Below are positions 36,818 through 45,557 of a stretch of 64,000 bases of DNA, piece after piece. The stretch's first letter is position 1, and every line of letters starts with the position of its first letter. The position numbers and the translations under genes are program-made. Source of the stretch: Sulfurimonas sediminis (GTDB lineage: Bacteria > Campylobacterota > Campylobacteria > Campylobacterales > Sulfurimonadaceae); contig NZ_CP041235.1 of assembly GCF_014905115.1 (NCBI RefSeq), positions 1,860,001 through 1,924,000 of the forward strand, given 5' to 3'. The notes under the pieces were generated by a model. It had not been told where the DNA came from, ran no database searches, and worked only from the letters and a program-made list of their open reading frames with translations.

Positions 36818-38862
36818 AATTTCTCTACAAATGATGCAAGAATATCGCGTTTTGTTCCTGCAAAATTAATCTTGAGTTTAAACTCTCTTCCCGACTTACT
36901 CACACCGATAATGCGCCCCGTTCCAAAAATTTTATGCCGTACCAGATCACCTTTTTTAAATGCTGTGTTTTTTTCACACTTTAAAGAACCTTTGCAAAGT
37001 CCGGCTTCATTGAAAAAACGGCTTTTTTCCAAATCACTTCTGCGTCCTTTGTAAAATCTGCTTCCGGCATGGCAAAGCGTCAAGGTCTCTTTCGCACGGG
37101 TAAACGCAACATATCCCAATCGTCTCTCTTCTTCCAAATCACTTCCGTCTCCTGTCAGTGGCAAAAAGCCCTCTTCCATTCCTATAACAAAAACATGTTC
37201 AAACTCCAAACCTTTGGAGGCATGTATACTCATCATATAGATACTCTCCCCCTCCACCTGGTCCTGTTCACTTTGCAGCGTCAGTTCATTTAAAAACTCA
37301 TCCAAAGAACTCTGTGGTGATTTTTTTACAAAATCTCTAAAAAGACCGTAAAACTCATCTATATTGAGAATTCTTTCCTGTCCGTCTTGCATGTTTTTAT
37401 AGATATCTTTCAAAGAAAAAGTTTCTTCCAGTGCATCTATAAACTCATAAGTAGACGCTTGTGCGATACCGGCAACCTCTTGAATGTTTTTAGCAAACTC
37501 TTTGAGCGTTGCAGCATTTTTCTTTCTGACCAAGCCTTCAAGTTCTTCCATGGGTGCCTGAGTGATATATTCATAAATAGAAGTTCCCTTTTTCTGAGCT
37601 GCGAGTTCAATTTTATCCAAACTTGCTTTACCCAGTCCGCGTTTTGGCTTGTTGACTATACGTTTCAAAGAGAAGTCATCATGATGATTTGTAATCACCC
37701 TGATATAAGAAATAAGGTCTTTTATCTCTGCCCGGTCATAAAATCGCAAACCACCCACAAGTTTATAGTTAATCCCGTAACGGTTCAAACCTTCCTCTAC
37801 AGAACGTGACAAAACATTGACACGGTACAAAATAGCTATTTCTCTGGCACGTACCCCGCTCTCAAGCAGTTTTTCTATCTTTGCGGCAACTTTTCTTGCC
37901 TCTTCGTTTTCATCATTTGAATTGAGTGTTGTCACATCATCCCCGTTGCCACGCGTTGCTATGAGCTTTTTTCCCAAACGGGACCGGTTGTGCTCGATAA
38001 GCGCATTGGCAACTTTTAAAATCGGCGCACGTGAACGGTAGTTCTCTTCGAGTTTAAAGACATGTGTGCCTGAAAAATCCTGGTCAAACTCCATAATATT
38101 GCGAATATGCGCACCACGCCAGCCGTATATACTCTGATCGTCATCACCGACTACACACAGATTGTTATGTACTGTACAAAGTTTTTGCAAGAGCTTAAAC
38201 TGCAGTTCGTTTGTATCCTGATACTCGTCAATCATAATGTACTGATATTTCTGAGAGGTAGCCTTTGCCAACTCAGGATTTTCATCCAAAAGTTTATAGG
38301 TAAGCGCGATGAGATCATCAAAATCAACAAGATTGTTTTCGAGTAAATATTTTTCATACTCTGCAAAAACTTCGGCAATCTGCTTGTAACTGAACAGTTC
38401 AGTCTGCTTGTAGGCATCATCAGGAGTCATTAAAGAGTTTTTGTATCTGGAAATTTCACTCGCTATCAGCGGTGTCGGCAGCTCGGAATTTATTTTTTTA
38501 ATGATTCTCTTTTTATCATCTGTATCTATCACAACAAAATTATTGGCTCTCTTGAGAAGATGTATATTGAATTTTAAAAAAAGAAGTCCAAACTTGTGAA
38601 AGGTACAAAGAAGAGGAGGATAGGCGACATTTTCTATCATAGAGAGAGAACGCTCCTTCATCTCTTTTGCAGCTTTGTTTGTAAACGTCAGGGTAAGCGT
38701 ATTTGAAGCGGGAATCCCCACAACCTCAATAAGATACGCCAGGCGTGAAATAATTGTTGTCGTCTTTCCGCTCCCCGCTCCTGCAAGAATCAGGACAGGT
38801 CCTTCTGTTTGCTTTACTGCTGCTGCTTGAGACTCATTTAAATGATTAAAAATTTTTTCCAT
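36814..38862 (-). CDS. uvrD: UvrD/PcrA-type ATP-dependent DNA helicase
   Basis: 682 aa superfamily 1A 3'-5' helicase. Motif Ia/Q: LNESQAAAVKQTEGPVLILA; Walker A GAGSGKTTTI; motif II YIMIDEYQDTNELQ; motif III VVGDDDQSIYGWRGA; motif IV YRS; motif V SIHASKGLEFEHVFVIGMEE; motif VI RLGYVAFTRAKETL. The C-terminus has a small basic domain (FKKGDLVRHKIFGTGRIIGV) like the Tudor-like RNA-polymerase-binding end of PcrA. Likely roles are repair and removal of stalled polymerase. First gene of the truB-csrA-ispE-smpB run. Confidence 0.93.
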   Translation of the reverse strand: MEKIFNHLNESQAAAVKQTEGPVLILAGAGSGKTTTIISRLAYLIEVVGIPASNTLTLTFTNKAAKEMKERSLSMIENVAYPPLLCTFHKFGLLFLKFNIHLLKRANNFVVIDTDDKKRIIKKINSELPTPLIASEISRYKNSLMTPDDAYKQTELFSYKQIAEVFAEYEKYLLENNLVDFDDLIALTYKLLDENPELAKATSQKYQYIMIDEYQDTNELQFKLLQKLCTVHNNLCVVGDDDQSIYGWRGAHIRNIMEFDQDFSGTHVFKLEENYRSRAPILKVANALIEHNRSRLGKKLIATRGNGDDVTTLNSNDENEEARKVAAKIEKLLESGVRAREIAILYRVNVLSRSVEEGLNRYGINYKLVGGLRFYDRAEIKDLISYIRVITNHHDDFSLKRIVNKPKRGLGKASLDKIELAAQKKGTSIYEYITQAPMEELEGLVRKKNAATLKEFAKNIQEVAGIAQASTYEFIDALEETFSLKDIYKNMQDGQERILNIDEFYGLFRDFVKKSPQSSLDEFLNELTLQSEQDQVEGESIYMMSIHASKGLEFEHVFVIGMEEGFLPLTGDGSDLEEERRLGYVAFTRAKETLTLCHAGSRFYKGRRSDLEKSRFFNEAGLCKGSLKCEKNTAFKKGDLVRHKIFGTGRIIGVSKSGREFKLKINFAGTKRDILASFVEKL

Positions 38863-38952
38863 ATATGTTCACTACTAAGTTGTATTTCTACTTATTATAG
38901 CTAAAATGTCATAAATTATTACAAAACTATTGCAATAATTATAATTATGAGT

Positions 38953-38958
38953 TATAAT
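38953..38958 (+). promoter_or_regulatory. -10 element of the LysR-type regulator gene
   Basis: TATAAT in GAGTTATAATTTT, 31 bases before the ATG at 38990. The 127-base gap to the divergent helicase gene is very AT-rich and would also hold its promoter. Confidence 0.45.
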
Positions 38959-38989
38959 TTTACTATTATTGATACTTATAGGAATTATT

Positions 38990-39892
38990 ATGTTAAAAGA
39001 TTTTGCGAAATTACACACGTTTTTGATGGTTATAAAAGAGAAAAGCTTCTCTAAAGCATCAGCAAAACTTGGGATTTCCCAACCCGCTGTCACACAGCAA
39101 ATCAAGTTCATTGAAGATTATCTTGATACGAAAATAGTTGATAGAAAGAAAAACGGAATTATCCTCACAAAAGAGGGTGAAGATCTATACAGAATCGCTT
39201 TAAGACTTGAAAAAGCTATACACAGCAGTGAAAAAGAGTTGTTGAAAATCATCAACAAAGAGTTCACTTTTGTCATGGGTTCTTCTTTTGCAATCGGTAA
39301 TTATGTGCTTCCGAATTATCTCAGTGAAATAAAAAAACGCATCAACAATGAAGTTTTTATGAATGTGGATCTCTCTTCAAACATTATCGATCAGCTTGAA
39401 GATAAAAAGATCGATGTAGCCCTCATCGAATCTCCTGTTTTCAGAGATGGTGTCATTTACAGAGAATGGGTAGAAGATGAATTAGTCGTTTTTTCAAACC
39501 AGCCGATGAAAAAACATCTCAGTGCAGATGATTTACTCGATTTTGACTGGATTTGTCGTAATGAAGACTCCCACACAAGAAGACTGACATCAGAAGTTTT
39601 TGAAGAGATGGGAGTGCAGTGTAATAATTTCAATGTTATCGGTGTTCTTGCCAGTCCGACTTCCATCAAGGAGTCTATTTTACATGCAGATAAAAACGCA
39701 GAACGACCGCTTGTCTCCATTATGTCCCGTCATGTCATCAAGTCAGAAATTGAAAACGGCACACTTTATGAAGCCAGACTGAAAAACCATAAAATTACAA
39801 GAAGTTTTTACATAGCCTATATGAAAGACAGAAAACATGACGCTTTTGTCGACAATGTAGTCAATTACCTACTCTCTCTTAACAGAGTGTAG
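38990..39892 (+). CDS. LysR-family transcriptional regulator
   Basis: 300 aa from the ATG at 38990, with AGGA 8 bases upstream; a TTG 21 bases earlier is less likely. N-terminal winged HTH: FLMVIKEKSFSKASAKLGIS followed by QPAVTQQIKFIEDYLDTKIV, then a linker helix and a periplasmic-binding-like effector domain (FVMGSSFAIGNYVLPNYLSE, IDVALIESPVFRDGVIYREW). The effector is unknown. LysR regulators often control the neighbouring divergent gene, but here that is a helicase, so the target is probably elsewhere. Confidence 0.9.
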   Translation: MLKDFAKLHTFLMVIKEKSFSKASAKLGISQPAVTQQIKFIEDYLDTKIVDRKKNGIILTKEGEDLYRIALRLEKAIHSSEKELLKIINKEFTFVMGSSFAIGNYVLPNYLSEIKKRINNEVFMNVDLSSNIIDQLEDKKIDVALIESPVFRDGVIYREWVEDELVVFSNQPMKKHLSADDLLDFDWICRNEDSHTRRLTSEVFEEMGVQCNNFNVIGVLASPTSIKESILHADKNAERPLVSIMSRHVIKSEIENGTLYEARLKNHKITRSFYIAYMKDRKHDAFVDNVVNYLLSLNRV

Positions 39893-39900
39893 GTAAGTTT

Positions 39901-40359
39901 TTATTTTATAAACTTGGAGTTTTCCGGATTTGAGAGAAAAGATGCCATAGAGTTTTTCACTCCGCTTTCGTCTATATCAGCCTCTTTTTTCTTTGTTTCT
40001 TCTTTATATGCAGATATATTAATCAAAACCGGAGTTTCATCGATAATAATCTGTAAAATACTCAGCAAGGGCACATGGACAACACTGCCAAAATTTTCAC
40101 TACCGAAACCTGCCTCAAAAATTAAAATATCATCCTCTATTCTGGCAGTCTCAAATGTATATCCTGCCAAAAAGAAAAGTGTCAACGGACGAAATTCAGT
40201 GTTGATACTTTCCGGCAATGCCGGTGCAAAACTCACATCTTCGATTTTACATAAAATACCGAAATTCTGCTCTTTTTCAAACAGCAGAACAATCAACTCC
40301 TGAATATTTTTTTTCATTAATTGCGCGAAATCTCTGTCTTGTATTATGTTTTCTAACAA
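39901..40359 (-). CDS. Conserved small protein with SspB-like pattern (candidate ClpXP adaptor)
   Basis: 152 aa, no signal or TM. I do not recognise it by name, but its plan resembles SspB, the adaptor that brings ssrA-tagged proteins to ClpXP: an N-terminal helix and strand (IQELIVLLFEKEQNFGILCK), a beta core with DDILIFEAGFGSENFGSVVH then VPLLSILQII, lining up with the SspB segment VRFNARFGG then VSVPLAAVLAIY, an acidic flexible stretch (EETKKKEADIDES), and a short hydrophobic-basic C-terminal tip SKFIK like the ClpX-binding LRVVK of SspB. By-eye similarity only. It overlaps pabC by 7 bases. Confidence 0.4.
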   Translation of the reverse strand: MLENIIQDRDFAQLMKKNIQELIVLLFEKEQNFGILCKIEDVSFAPALPESINTEFRPLTLFFLAGYTFETARIEDDILIFEAGFGSENFGSVVHVPLLSILQIIIDETPVLINISAYKEETKKKEADIDESGVKNSMASFLSNPENSKFIK

Positions 40360-40934
40360 ATTATATCCCTTATATTTTCATTTGGTATTATATCAAAATC
40401 TATCATAGCATTCATCAGTGCAAGCTGTTTAAAACGCTTTAGATCATCTACAGATATATCATCTTCTCTGATTTTCCCGCTCTCGAGCAACCTTGCTCTG
40501 GTCGTTCCCTCAAGCAAAGGGCTTTTTGGTGTTATCCATTCATCTTTATATTTAAAAGCGATATTGGCAATGGATGTATCTGTAATAAGAGAATTTTTTA
40601 CAATAAGTATGTCATCACAAAAAGATTTTTTTTGCAACAGCCTCTCTATTTTGCTTCTGTCATAATATTTTTTGCAATACTCTATCTCATTATCATAAAC
40701 AAGCTTCAGGGTTTGAATACTCTTTTTTTTATACTGATGGTATGTTACTTTGTATTTTTCGCCATCATAAACAACCCTGCACCGGAAAAATCCTGATGCG
40801 GGAGGATGCAAAATATCTTCCAATATAATACCGGAATGCCCAACTGTTTTCTCAAGCCGTTTTTGATGGTATGCAAGATGAAACAGTTTTGCATCAACTG
40901 CTTTTATTGTTTCTAAATATTGAATTTTATTCAC
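40353..40934 (-). CDS. pabC: Aminotransferase class IV (aminodeoxychorismate lyase-like)
   Basis: 193 aa, short class IV PLP protein. The lysine region KKYYDRSKIERLLQKKSFCD, the cofactor-side segment NSLITDTSIANIAFKYKDEW and TPKSPLLEGTTRARLLESGK match PabC, which makes p-aminobenzoate for folate. It lacks about 60 N-terminal residues relative to E. coli PabC, as do other short forms in this phylum. A branched-chain or D-amino acid aminotransferase is less likely at this size. Overlaps cysK by 8 bases. Confidence 0.75.
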   Translation of the reverse strand: MNKIQYLETIKAVDAKLFHLAYHQKRLEKTVGHSGIILEDILHPPASGFFRCRVVYDGEKYKVTYHQYKKKSIQTLKLVYDNEIEYCKKYYDRSKIERLLQKKSFCDDILIVKNSLITDTSIANIAFKYKDEWITPKSPLLEGTTRARLLESGKIREDDISVDDLKRFKQLALMNAMIDFDIIPNENIRDIIC

Positions 40935-41850
40935 TGAAAAGTTCTGTACTTAAGTACCTTTCTCCCGTGTCGCATAAAACGGTCACAATCGTTTTGCCTT
41001 TGAATTCCTCCCGTGAAGCCACCTGCATGGCAGCATATACATTTGCCCCGGAAGATATACCTACAAGCAATCCCTCTTTTTTTGCCAGCATTCTGGCTGT
41101 TGCTATGGCATCTTCATTACTCACTTTTATCACTTCACTGTAACAGGAGGTATCTAAAATTGCAGGAACAAAACCTGCGCCTATTCCCTGAATTTTATGT
41201 GGAGCCGGGCTCTCTCCTGAGAGAATTGCCGAAGCTTCAGGCTCCACTGCAAAAACAGCAATATCTGCAATATGTTCTTTTAGGACCTTCGAAGTTCCGG
41301 TAAGTGTTCCGCCTGTTCCTACAGCTGCCACAAAAGCATCCAGCTTCTCCTCTGTGTCACGGAGAATTTCCTGTGCCGTTGTGATTTCATGTATCTCCGG
41401 ATTTGCCGGATTTTCAAACTGTTGTAAAATTATAGAATTCTGTGTATTTGCCTGAATTTCCACTGCTTTTTGAATGGCTCCGTTCATCCCTTTTGCAGCC
41501 GGAGTCAGCACCAGTTCAGCGCCTAAAGCCTTGAGCAGGTTTCTTCTCTCTACGCTCATAGACTCAGGCATCGTTAAAATAAGTTTCAAATTTTGAGCTG
41601 CACAGTTTGCTGCCAGTGCAATTCCTGTATTTCCGCTTGTAGGTTCAATAATCGTAGTATTTGCCCCAATACGTCCTGATTCTATACCCCGGCGGATCAT
41701 ATTGAACCCTATTCTGTCTTTGACCGAACTTGTCGGATTCATAAACTCACATTTTCCCAATATCACAGCACCTGTCAGCTTTGATGCCTCATTCAGCCTT
41801 ATCAATGGCGTGTTGCCTACTAATTCGGTTATATTTTTTGCAATTTTCAT
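40927..41850 (-). CDS. cysK: Cysteine synthase A (O-acetylserine sulfhydrylase)
   Basis: 307 aa. PLP lysine in NPTSSVKDRIGFNMIRRGIE (about 43), substrate loop EPTSGNTGIALAANC, phosphate cradle VAAVGTGGTLTGTSKVLKEH, and IQGIGAGFVPAILDTSCYSE. It makes cysteine from O-acetylserine and sulfide. TAATG-like 1-base overlap with the phosphatase gene upstream. The PLP sulfhydrylase at 9312 handles the homoserine branch. Confidence 0.96.
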   Translation of the reverse strand: MKIAKNITELVGNTPLIRLNEASKLTGAVILGKCEFMNPTSSVKDRIGFNMIRRGIESGRIGANTTIIEPTSGNTGIALAANCAAQNLKLILTMPESMSVERRNLLKALGAELVLTPAAKGMNGAIQKAVEIQANTQNSIILQQFENPANPEIHEITTAQEILRDTEEKLDAFVAAVGTGGTLTGTSKVLKEHIADIAVFAVEPEASAILSGESPAPHKIQGIGAGFVPAILDTSCYSEVIKVSNEDAIATARMLAKKEGLLVGISSGANVYAAMQVASREEFKGKTIVTVLCDTGERYLSTELFSE

Positions 41851-42305
41851 TATTTTTCCTCTTGAAGTAATTTTACACTAAAAAGATTATTTACACAAAC
41901 TTCTATCATTTTATAGACTTCCAAAAATCCGTCAAATCCGTCAAAAAAATAGGGATCGGGAACATCCTGACAGTTAAATGCAAAACATCCCAGTTTTTCT
42001 ATATTTTTGGCACCCAGTTTCTTAACATGCACCCTGTTGTTTTCATCAAGTACAACTATCAACTCATATAAATCAATATCTTCTTTTGTAAACTGTCTCG
42101 CCCTCAAATGACTTATATCTATGCCGTGCATTTGTGCCACCTTGATTGAACCCTCACACGGGGGCTCGCCGATATGCCAGTCTCCTGTCCCTGCAGAGTC
42201 TATTTTTATATCTATTTTATGTTCTTGTGCTATTTTTTTGGCAATCCCCTCTGCCAACGGAGAACGGCAGATATTGCCAAGACAAACAAATATAACGGAT
42301 TTCAT
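41850..42305 (-). CDS. Low-molecular-weight protein-tyrosine phosphatase
   Basis: 151 aa. P-loop FVCLGNICRSPLAEGIA at residues 5-21 (C-x5-R-S) and general acid Asp in CQDVPDPYFFDGFDGFLEVY. Removes phosphate from tyrosine or acts as an arsenate-reductase-type fold; without kinase neighbours the target is unknown. First gene of ptp-cysK-pabC-SspB-like operon, with a promoter in the symmetric element at 42323-42348. Confidence 0.93.
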   Translation of the reverse strand: MKSVIFVCLGNICRSPLAEGIAKKIAQEHKIDIKIDSAGTGDWHIGEPPCEGSIKVAQMHGIDISHLRARQFTKEDIDLYELIVVLDENNRVHVKKLGAKNIEKLGCFAFNCQDVPDPYFFDGFDGFLEVYKMIEVCVNNLFSVKLLQEEK

Positions 42306-42322
42306 ATATTTCCTATTCTTTG

Positions 42323-42348
42323 AGTATAATAAGTATCTGTATTATACT
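42323..42348. promoter_or_regulatory. Symmetric divergent promoter, two mirrored -10 elements
   Basis: AGTATAATA (42323-42331) and TATTATACT (42340-42348) are perfect inverted arms 8 bases apart. Each holds a TATAAT, one per strand (plus 42325-42330, minus 42341-42346), serving the gene at 42367 and the phosphatase at 42305 respectively. The symmetry could also be an operator. Confidence 0.55.
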
Positions 42349-42366
42349 AAAAAAATAGAGGCAATC

Positions 42367-42624
42367 ATGGCAATCTACAGTAGCGACGGCAAAAAATTAC
42401 TTAATGTTGAGTTTGATGTAACGCCACAGGTTGGTGATATAGTTGACAGTATGCGTGTTTTATCTGTCAATCAAAAAGAGAATGAAGAATATGCCGTATT
42501 CTTACTTGAACCAAATACAAGAGTCACCTGTTATGTTTTTGATGAAATCTTCATTATCGGCAAAGAAAGCGGATTTGAAAGTTTAAATGATGCCATTTTT
42601 GCCTGGAAAAATGACGAAATCTAA
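42367..42624 (+). CDS. Conserved hypothetical small protein
   Basis: 85 aa from ATG with AGAGG 5 bases upstream. Sequence starts MAIYSSDGKKLLNVEFDVTP and looks like an all-beta domain (QVGDIVDSMRVLSVN, EYAVFLLEPNTRVTCYVFDE) with a C-terminal helix (FESLNDAIFAWKND). No signal peptide or TM; I do not recognise the family. A longer frame extending upstream into the phosphatase gene is rejected because the promoter and RBS sit directly before this ATG. It converges with the YaiI-type gene, with 2 bases between stops. Confidence 0.7.
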   Translation: MAIYSSDGKKLLNVEFDVTPQVGDIVDSMRVLSVNQKENEEYAVFLLEPNTRVTCYVFDEIFIIGKESGFESLNDAIFAWKNDEI

Positions 42625-42626
42625 AG

Positions 42627-43100
42627 TCATCGCATATATTTTTGCAAAAACATATTTAACTGATTTGCAAAAAGTTCGGCATCTTTTGAACCAAAAGGCT
42701 TCGGGCCTTGCGTTATCTCTCCCATTTCTCTGATGCTCTCCATGAGATTCCGCATTGCAAGATACTGTTTGATGTTGTCTTTGCTGTAAAGTTCACCTCT
42801 GTGATCTATTGCATGGGCATTTTTATCTATAACTCTGTCTGCCAAAGGAATATCTGCAGTAATCACCAAATCCCCAGAATGCACTCTTTGTACAATTTTA
42901 TTGTCAGCCTCATCTGCACCTGCATCCACAATAATGTACTCTATATTTTTTGATTTTCCGATATTGATTTTTTTATTTGCAAACACATAGGTTTTTATGC
43001 CGTATTTTTCTATTTGACGCAAAATTATCGGTTTTAAAAGGTTTGGAAAGGCATCACCGTCTATATAAATTTTGAGCAATATATTATCTTTTTTTAACAT
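42627..43100 (-). CDS. YaiI/YqxD family (UPF0178, DUF188) PIN-like protein
   Basis: 157 aa. KIYIDGDAFPNLLKPIILRQ at the start, VDAGADEADNKIVQRVHSGD and LVITADIPLADRVIDKNAHA carry the acidic residues typical of a PIN-like nuclease fold, followed by DHRGELYSKDNIKQYLAMRN. The biochemical role is not established. Starts 21 bases after the lon stop on the same strand. Confidence 0.88.
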   Translation of the reverse strand: MLKKDNILLKIYIDGDAFPNLLKPIILRQIEKYGIKTYVFANKKINIGKSKNIEYIIVDAGADEADNKIVQRVHSGDLVITADIPLADRVIDKNAHAIDHRGELYSKDNIKQYLAMRNLMESIREMGEITQGPKPFGSKDAELFANQLNMFLQKYMR

Positions 43101-43121
43101 TACAACAAATCAAAACAAGTT

Positions 43122-45539
43122 CTACACAAGAACCTGTTTTAACACCTCTTCTACCCGTTTAACCGGTACAATCTCAAGTGCTTCTCTTACTTCTTTTGGA
43201 ATATCTTCCAAATCTCTTTCATAATTTTTTGCAGGAATCAAAGCCTTGGTCATATCGGCTTTATATGCAGCGATAAGCTTCTCTTTTAATCCGCCGATAG
43301 GTAAAACATCTCCTGTCAAAGAAACCTCTCCTGTCATTGCAACATCTGAACGTACTTTATATGAACCAAGAATGGAAGAGATGACTGTTACCATGGCTAT
43401 ACCCGCACTTGGTCCGTCTTTGGGCGTTGCACCGTCCGGTACATGTACATGTAAGTCATACCGCTTGTAAACCTCACTCGGATCCACCTCTATAATCTCT
43501 TCTTTTTCTTTGAAAGTAAGCGGAATGTTGTCCTGTGAAATTCTCAGCTTTCGTTTGTCAATGAGTGTTTTTACAACACTCATTGCAATTCTTGCAGACT
43601 CTTTCATAACATCACCCAGACTGCCTGTAAGCTGTAGATTGCCTTTGCCTTTGATACGGATACTCTCTATTCGTAAAACATCTCCGCCTACAGCAGTCCA
43701 TGCCAGTCCATTGACTACACCGACAACAGGTACTTTGTCTGTTTTTTCAATCTCAAAGACGCTTTTATCGAAAAACTGTTTTAAGTTTTTCAGTGTGACT
43801 GATACTTTTGTAATATCACTGTGTTTTAACAGTTCCATTGCTGCTTTTCTCGCCATTTCGGCTATACGGCGGCGCAGGTTTCTGACACCTGCTTCACGCG
43901 TATAACTGTGTATCAACTCTTTTAGTGCCGGCTTTGAAATGCTGAGTTCTGATTTTTTGAGTCCGTGTTTTTTAATCTCCTGCGGCAACAGATAACGGCG
44001 GGCTATCTCAAACTTTTCCTGTGGCGTATAAGAACTCAATGTGATAAATTCCATTCTGTCACGCAAAGGAGCAGGAATACGCCCGACATCATTTGCCGTT
44101 GCTATAAAAATTACATTGCTCAGATCCAAATCAAAATTGAGATAATAATCCCGAAACTCGCTGTTTTGTTCAGGATCCAAAATCTCTAAAAGAGCTGCAG
44201 TCGGATCTCCTCTTTGCGAGCGGGTAATTTTATCAATCTCATCAAGCACTATCACAGGATTCATTTTTTTCGCATCTATAAGCCCCTGTGCTATGCGTCC
44301 CGGCATAGCCCCGACATAAGTACGGCGGTGCCCGCGTAATTCATTTACATCTTCAAGACCACCCAGTGCTATTCGGATGAGCGGACGCTTGAGTGCAGTT
44401 GCTATAGAGTTTGCAAGAGAAGTCTTTCCGACACCCGGAGGACCCGAAAAACACAATATCGCTCCGGCACTTTTTTTCGCTGAAACACCACGCAGTTCAA
44501 GCAGTTCTTTTACTGCAAAGTACTCCACAATTCTCTCTTTTGGTTTTTCTAGCGAAAAGTGGTCTTTGTTGAGCTGTTCTTCCACACTCTCTATGCGAAG
44601 CGGTTTCTTTGCCAAAGCACCAAAAGGAAGATCCAAAGCCCAGTCAAGATATGTCTGCGTCATGGAAGCATCCGAAGAATCCGGGTGCATGCGGGCAAAG
44701 CGTTCTAGCTGCTTGCTTATCTCTTTGTATGCATCTTCTCCCATTTTCTTCTTTTTGGCTTCTAATTTTTTTCTGTACTCTTCTATCTCTTCTTCTCGGG
44801 ATGTATCTGTTCCGAGTTCTTTTTGAATCTGTTTGAGCTGCTCTTTTAAAAAGTACTCTTTGTTGACTTTTTCTATATGTGTATGCACTTTTGAACGAAT
44901 TTCACGCTGAAGCTTATTTGCTTCTATCTCATCAATCAACAGATCGATAAGATCCAAAAATCTTTTTTCTGTATCAGTTTCGACAAAAAGCTTATAGGCC
45001 TGCTCTTTTTTGAGTTTTACTGTTGAGCATATCAGATCAATGATACGATTGTGATCATGATTTTCTTCTATCGTTCGTAAAAGGTCAGGCGGGAAGTAGT
45101 TGCTTACAGCAGCCAAAGCTCTCACTTTTTCACGAACAACTTCAAGTATCGCATCAATTTTTAAAGAATCAACCTCTGTTGACTGCATTACATCTACATG
45201 GGCGATAAGCGGATCTTCTGCAACTTTATATAAAGACTTTGCACGGGCAAGCCCTTGAAAAAGTACTTTGACCCGTCCATCAGGCAGCGAAACTTTACGC
45301 ATAATTGAGCCTACTACACCTGCATCATACAGCGCGTCATACTCTCTTTCACCTTCATGTCCAGGCTTAGTCGGGCAGACTATCACCAAAGAATTGTTTT
45401 CAATAGCCTTTGTTGCCGCCTTAATATTTTTTTCATCACTTAAAAAGAGTGGTGAAATCATAAAAGGATATAAAAAAAGTTCATCTTCTGCTATCACCGG
45501 GATATCAGCAGGAAATTCTCCGTAGTTGCTTAATTTCAT
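43122..45539 (-). CDS. lon: ATP-dependent protease Lon
   Basis: 805 aa. N-terminal LAN substrate domain and coiled coil (1-310), AAA+ with Walker A FSGPPGVGKTSLANSIATAL and Walker B PVIVLDEIDKITRSQRGDPT, then the protease domain with catalytic Ser in TPKDGPSAGIAMVTVISSIL and Lys in GDVLPIGGLKEKLIAAYKAD. Degrades misfolded and regulatory proteins in the cytoplasm. Contains a near-copy of the dispersed palindrome (GTACATGTAA, 43445-43454), read as LHVHV. Lies 18 bases downstream of bamD. Confidence 0.97.
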   Translation of the reverse strand: MKLSNYGEFPADIPVIAEDELFLYPFMISPLFLSDEKNIKAATKAIENNSLVIVCPTKPGHEGEREYDALYDAGVVGSIMRKVSLPDGRVKVLFQGLARAKSLYKVAEDPLIAHVDVMQSTEVDSLKIDAILEVVREKVRALAAVSNYFPPDLLRTIEENHDHNRIIDLICSTVKLKKEQAYKLFVETDTEKRFLDLIDLLIDEIEANKLQREIRSKVHTHIEKVNKEYFLKEQLKQIQKELGTDTSREEEIEEYRKKLEAKKKKMGEDAYKEISKQLERFARMHPDSSDASMTQTYLDWALDLPFGALAKKPLRIESVEEQLNKDHFSLEKPKERIVEYFAVKELLELRGVSAKKSAGAILCFSGPPGVGKTSLANSIATALKRPLIRIALGGLEDVNELRGHRRTYVGAMPGRIAQGLIDAKKMNPVIVLDEIDKITRSQRGDPTAALLEILDPEQNSEFRDYYLNFDLDLSNVIFIATANDVGRIPAPLRDRMEFITLSSYTPQEKFEIARRYLLPQEIKKHGLKKSELSISKPALKELIHSYTREAGVRNLRRRIAEMARKAAMELLKHSDITKVSVTLKNLKQFFDKSVFEIEKTDKVPVVGVVNGLAWTAVGGDVLRIESIRIKGKGNLQLTGSLGDVMKESARIAMSVVKTLIDKRKLRISQDNIPLTFKEKEEIIEVDPSEVYKRYDLHVHVPDGATPKDGPSAGIAMVTVISSILGSYKVRSDVAMTGEVSLTGDVLPIGGLKEKLIAAYKADMTKALIPAKNYERDLEDIPKEVREALEIVPVKRVEEVLKQVLV

Positions 45540-45557
45540 AAATATAGTTTCCTTATA

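Noticed and set aside
42121-42366. Long N-terminal extension of the small gene at 42367
   Set aside because: The extension is antisense to the phosphatase gene, and the promoter and ribosome site lie immediately before the ATG at 42367.
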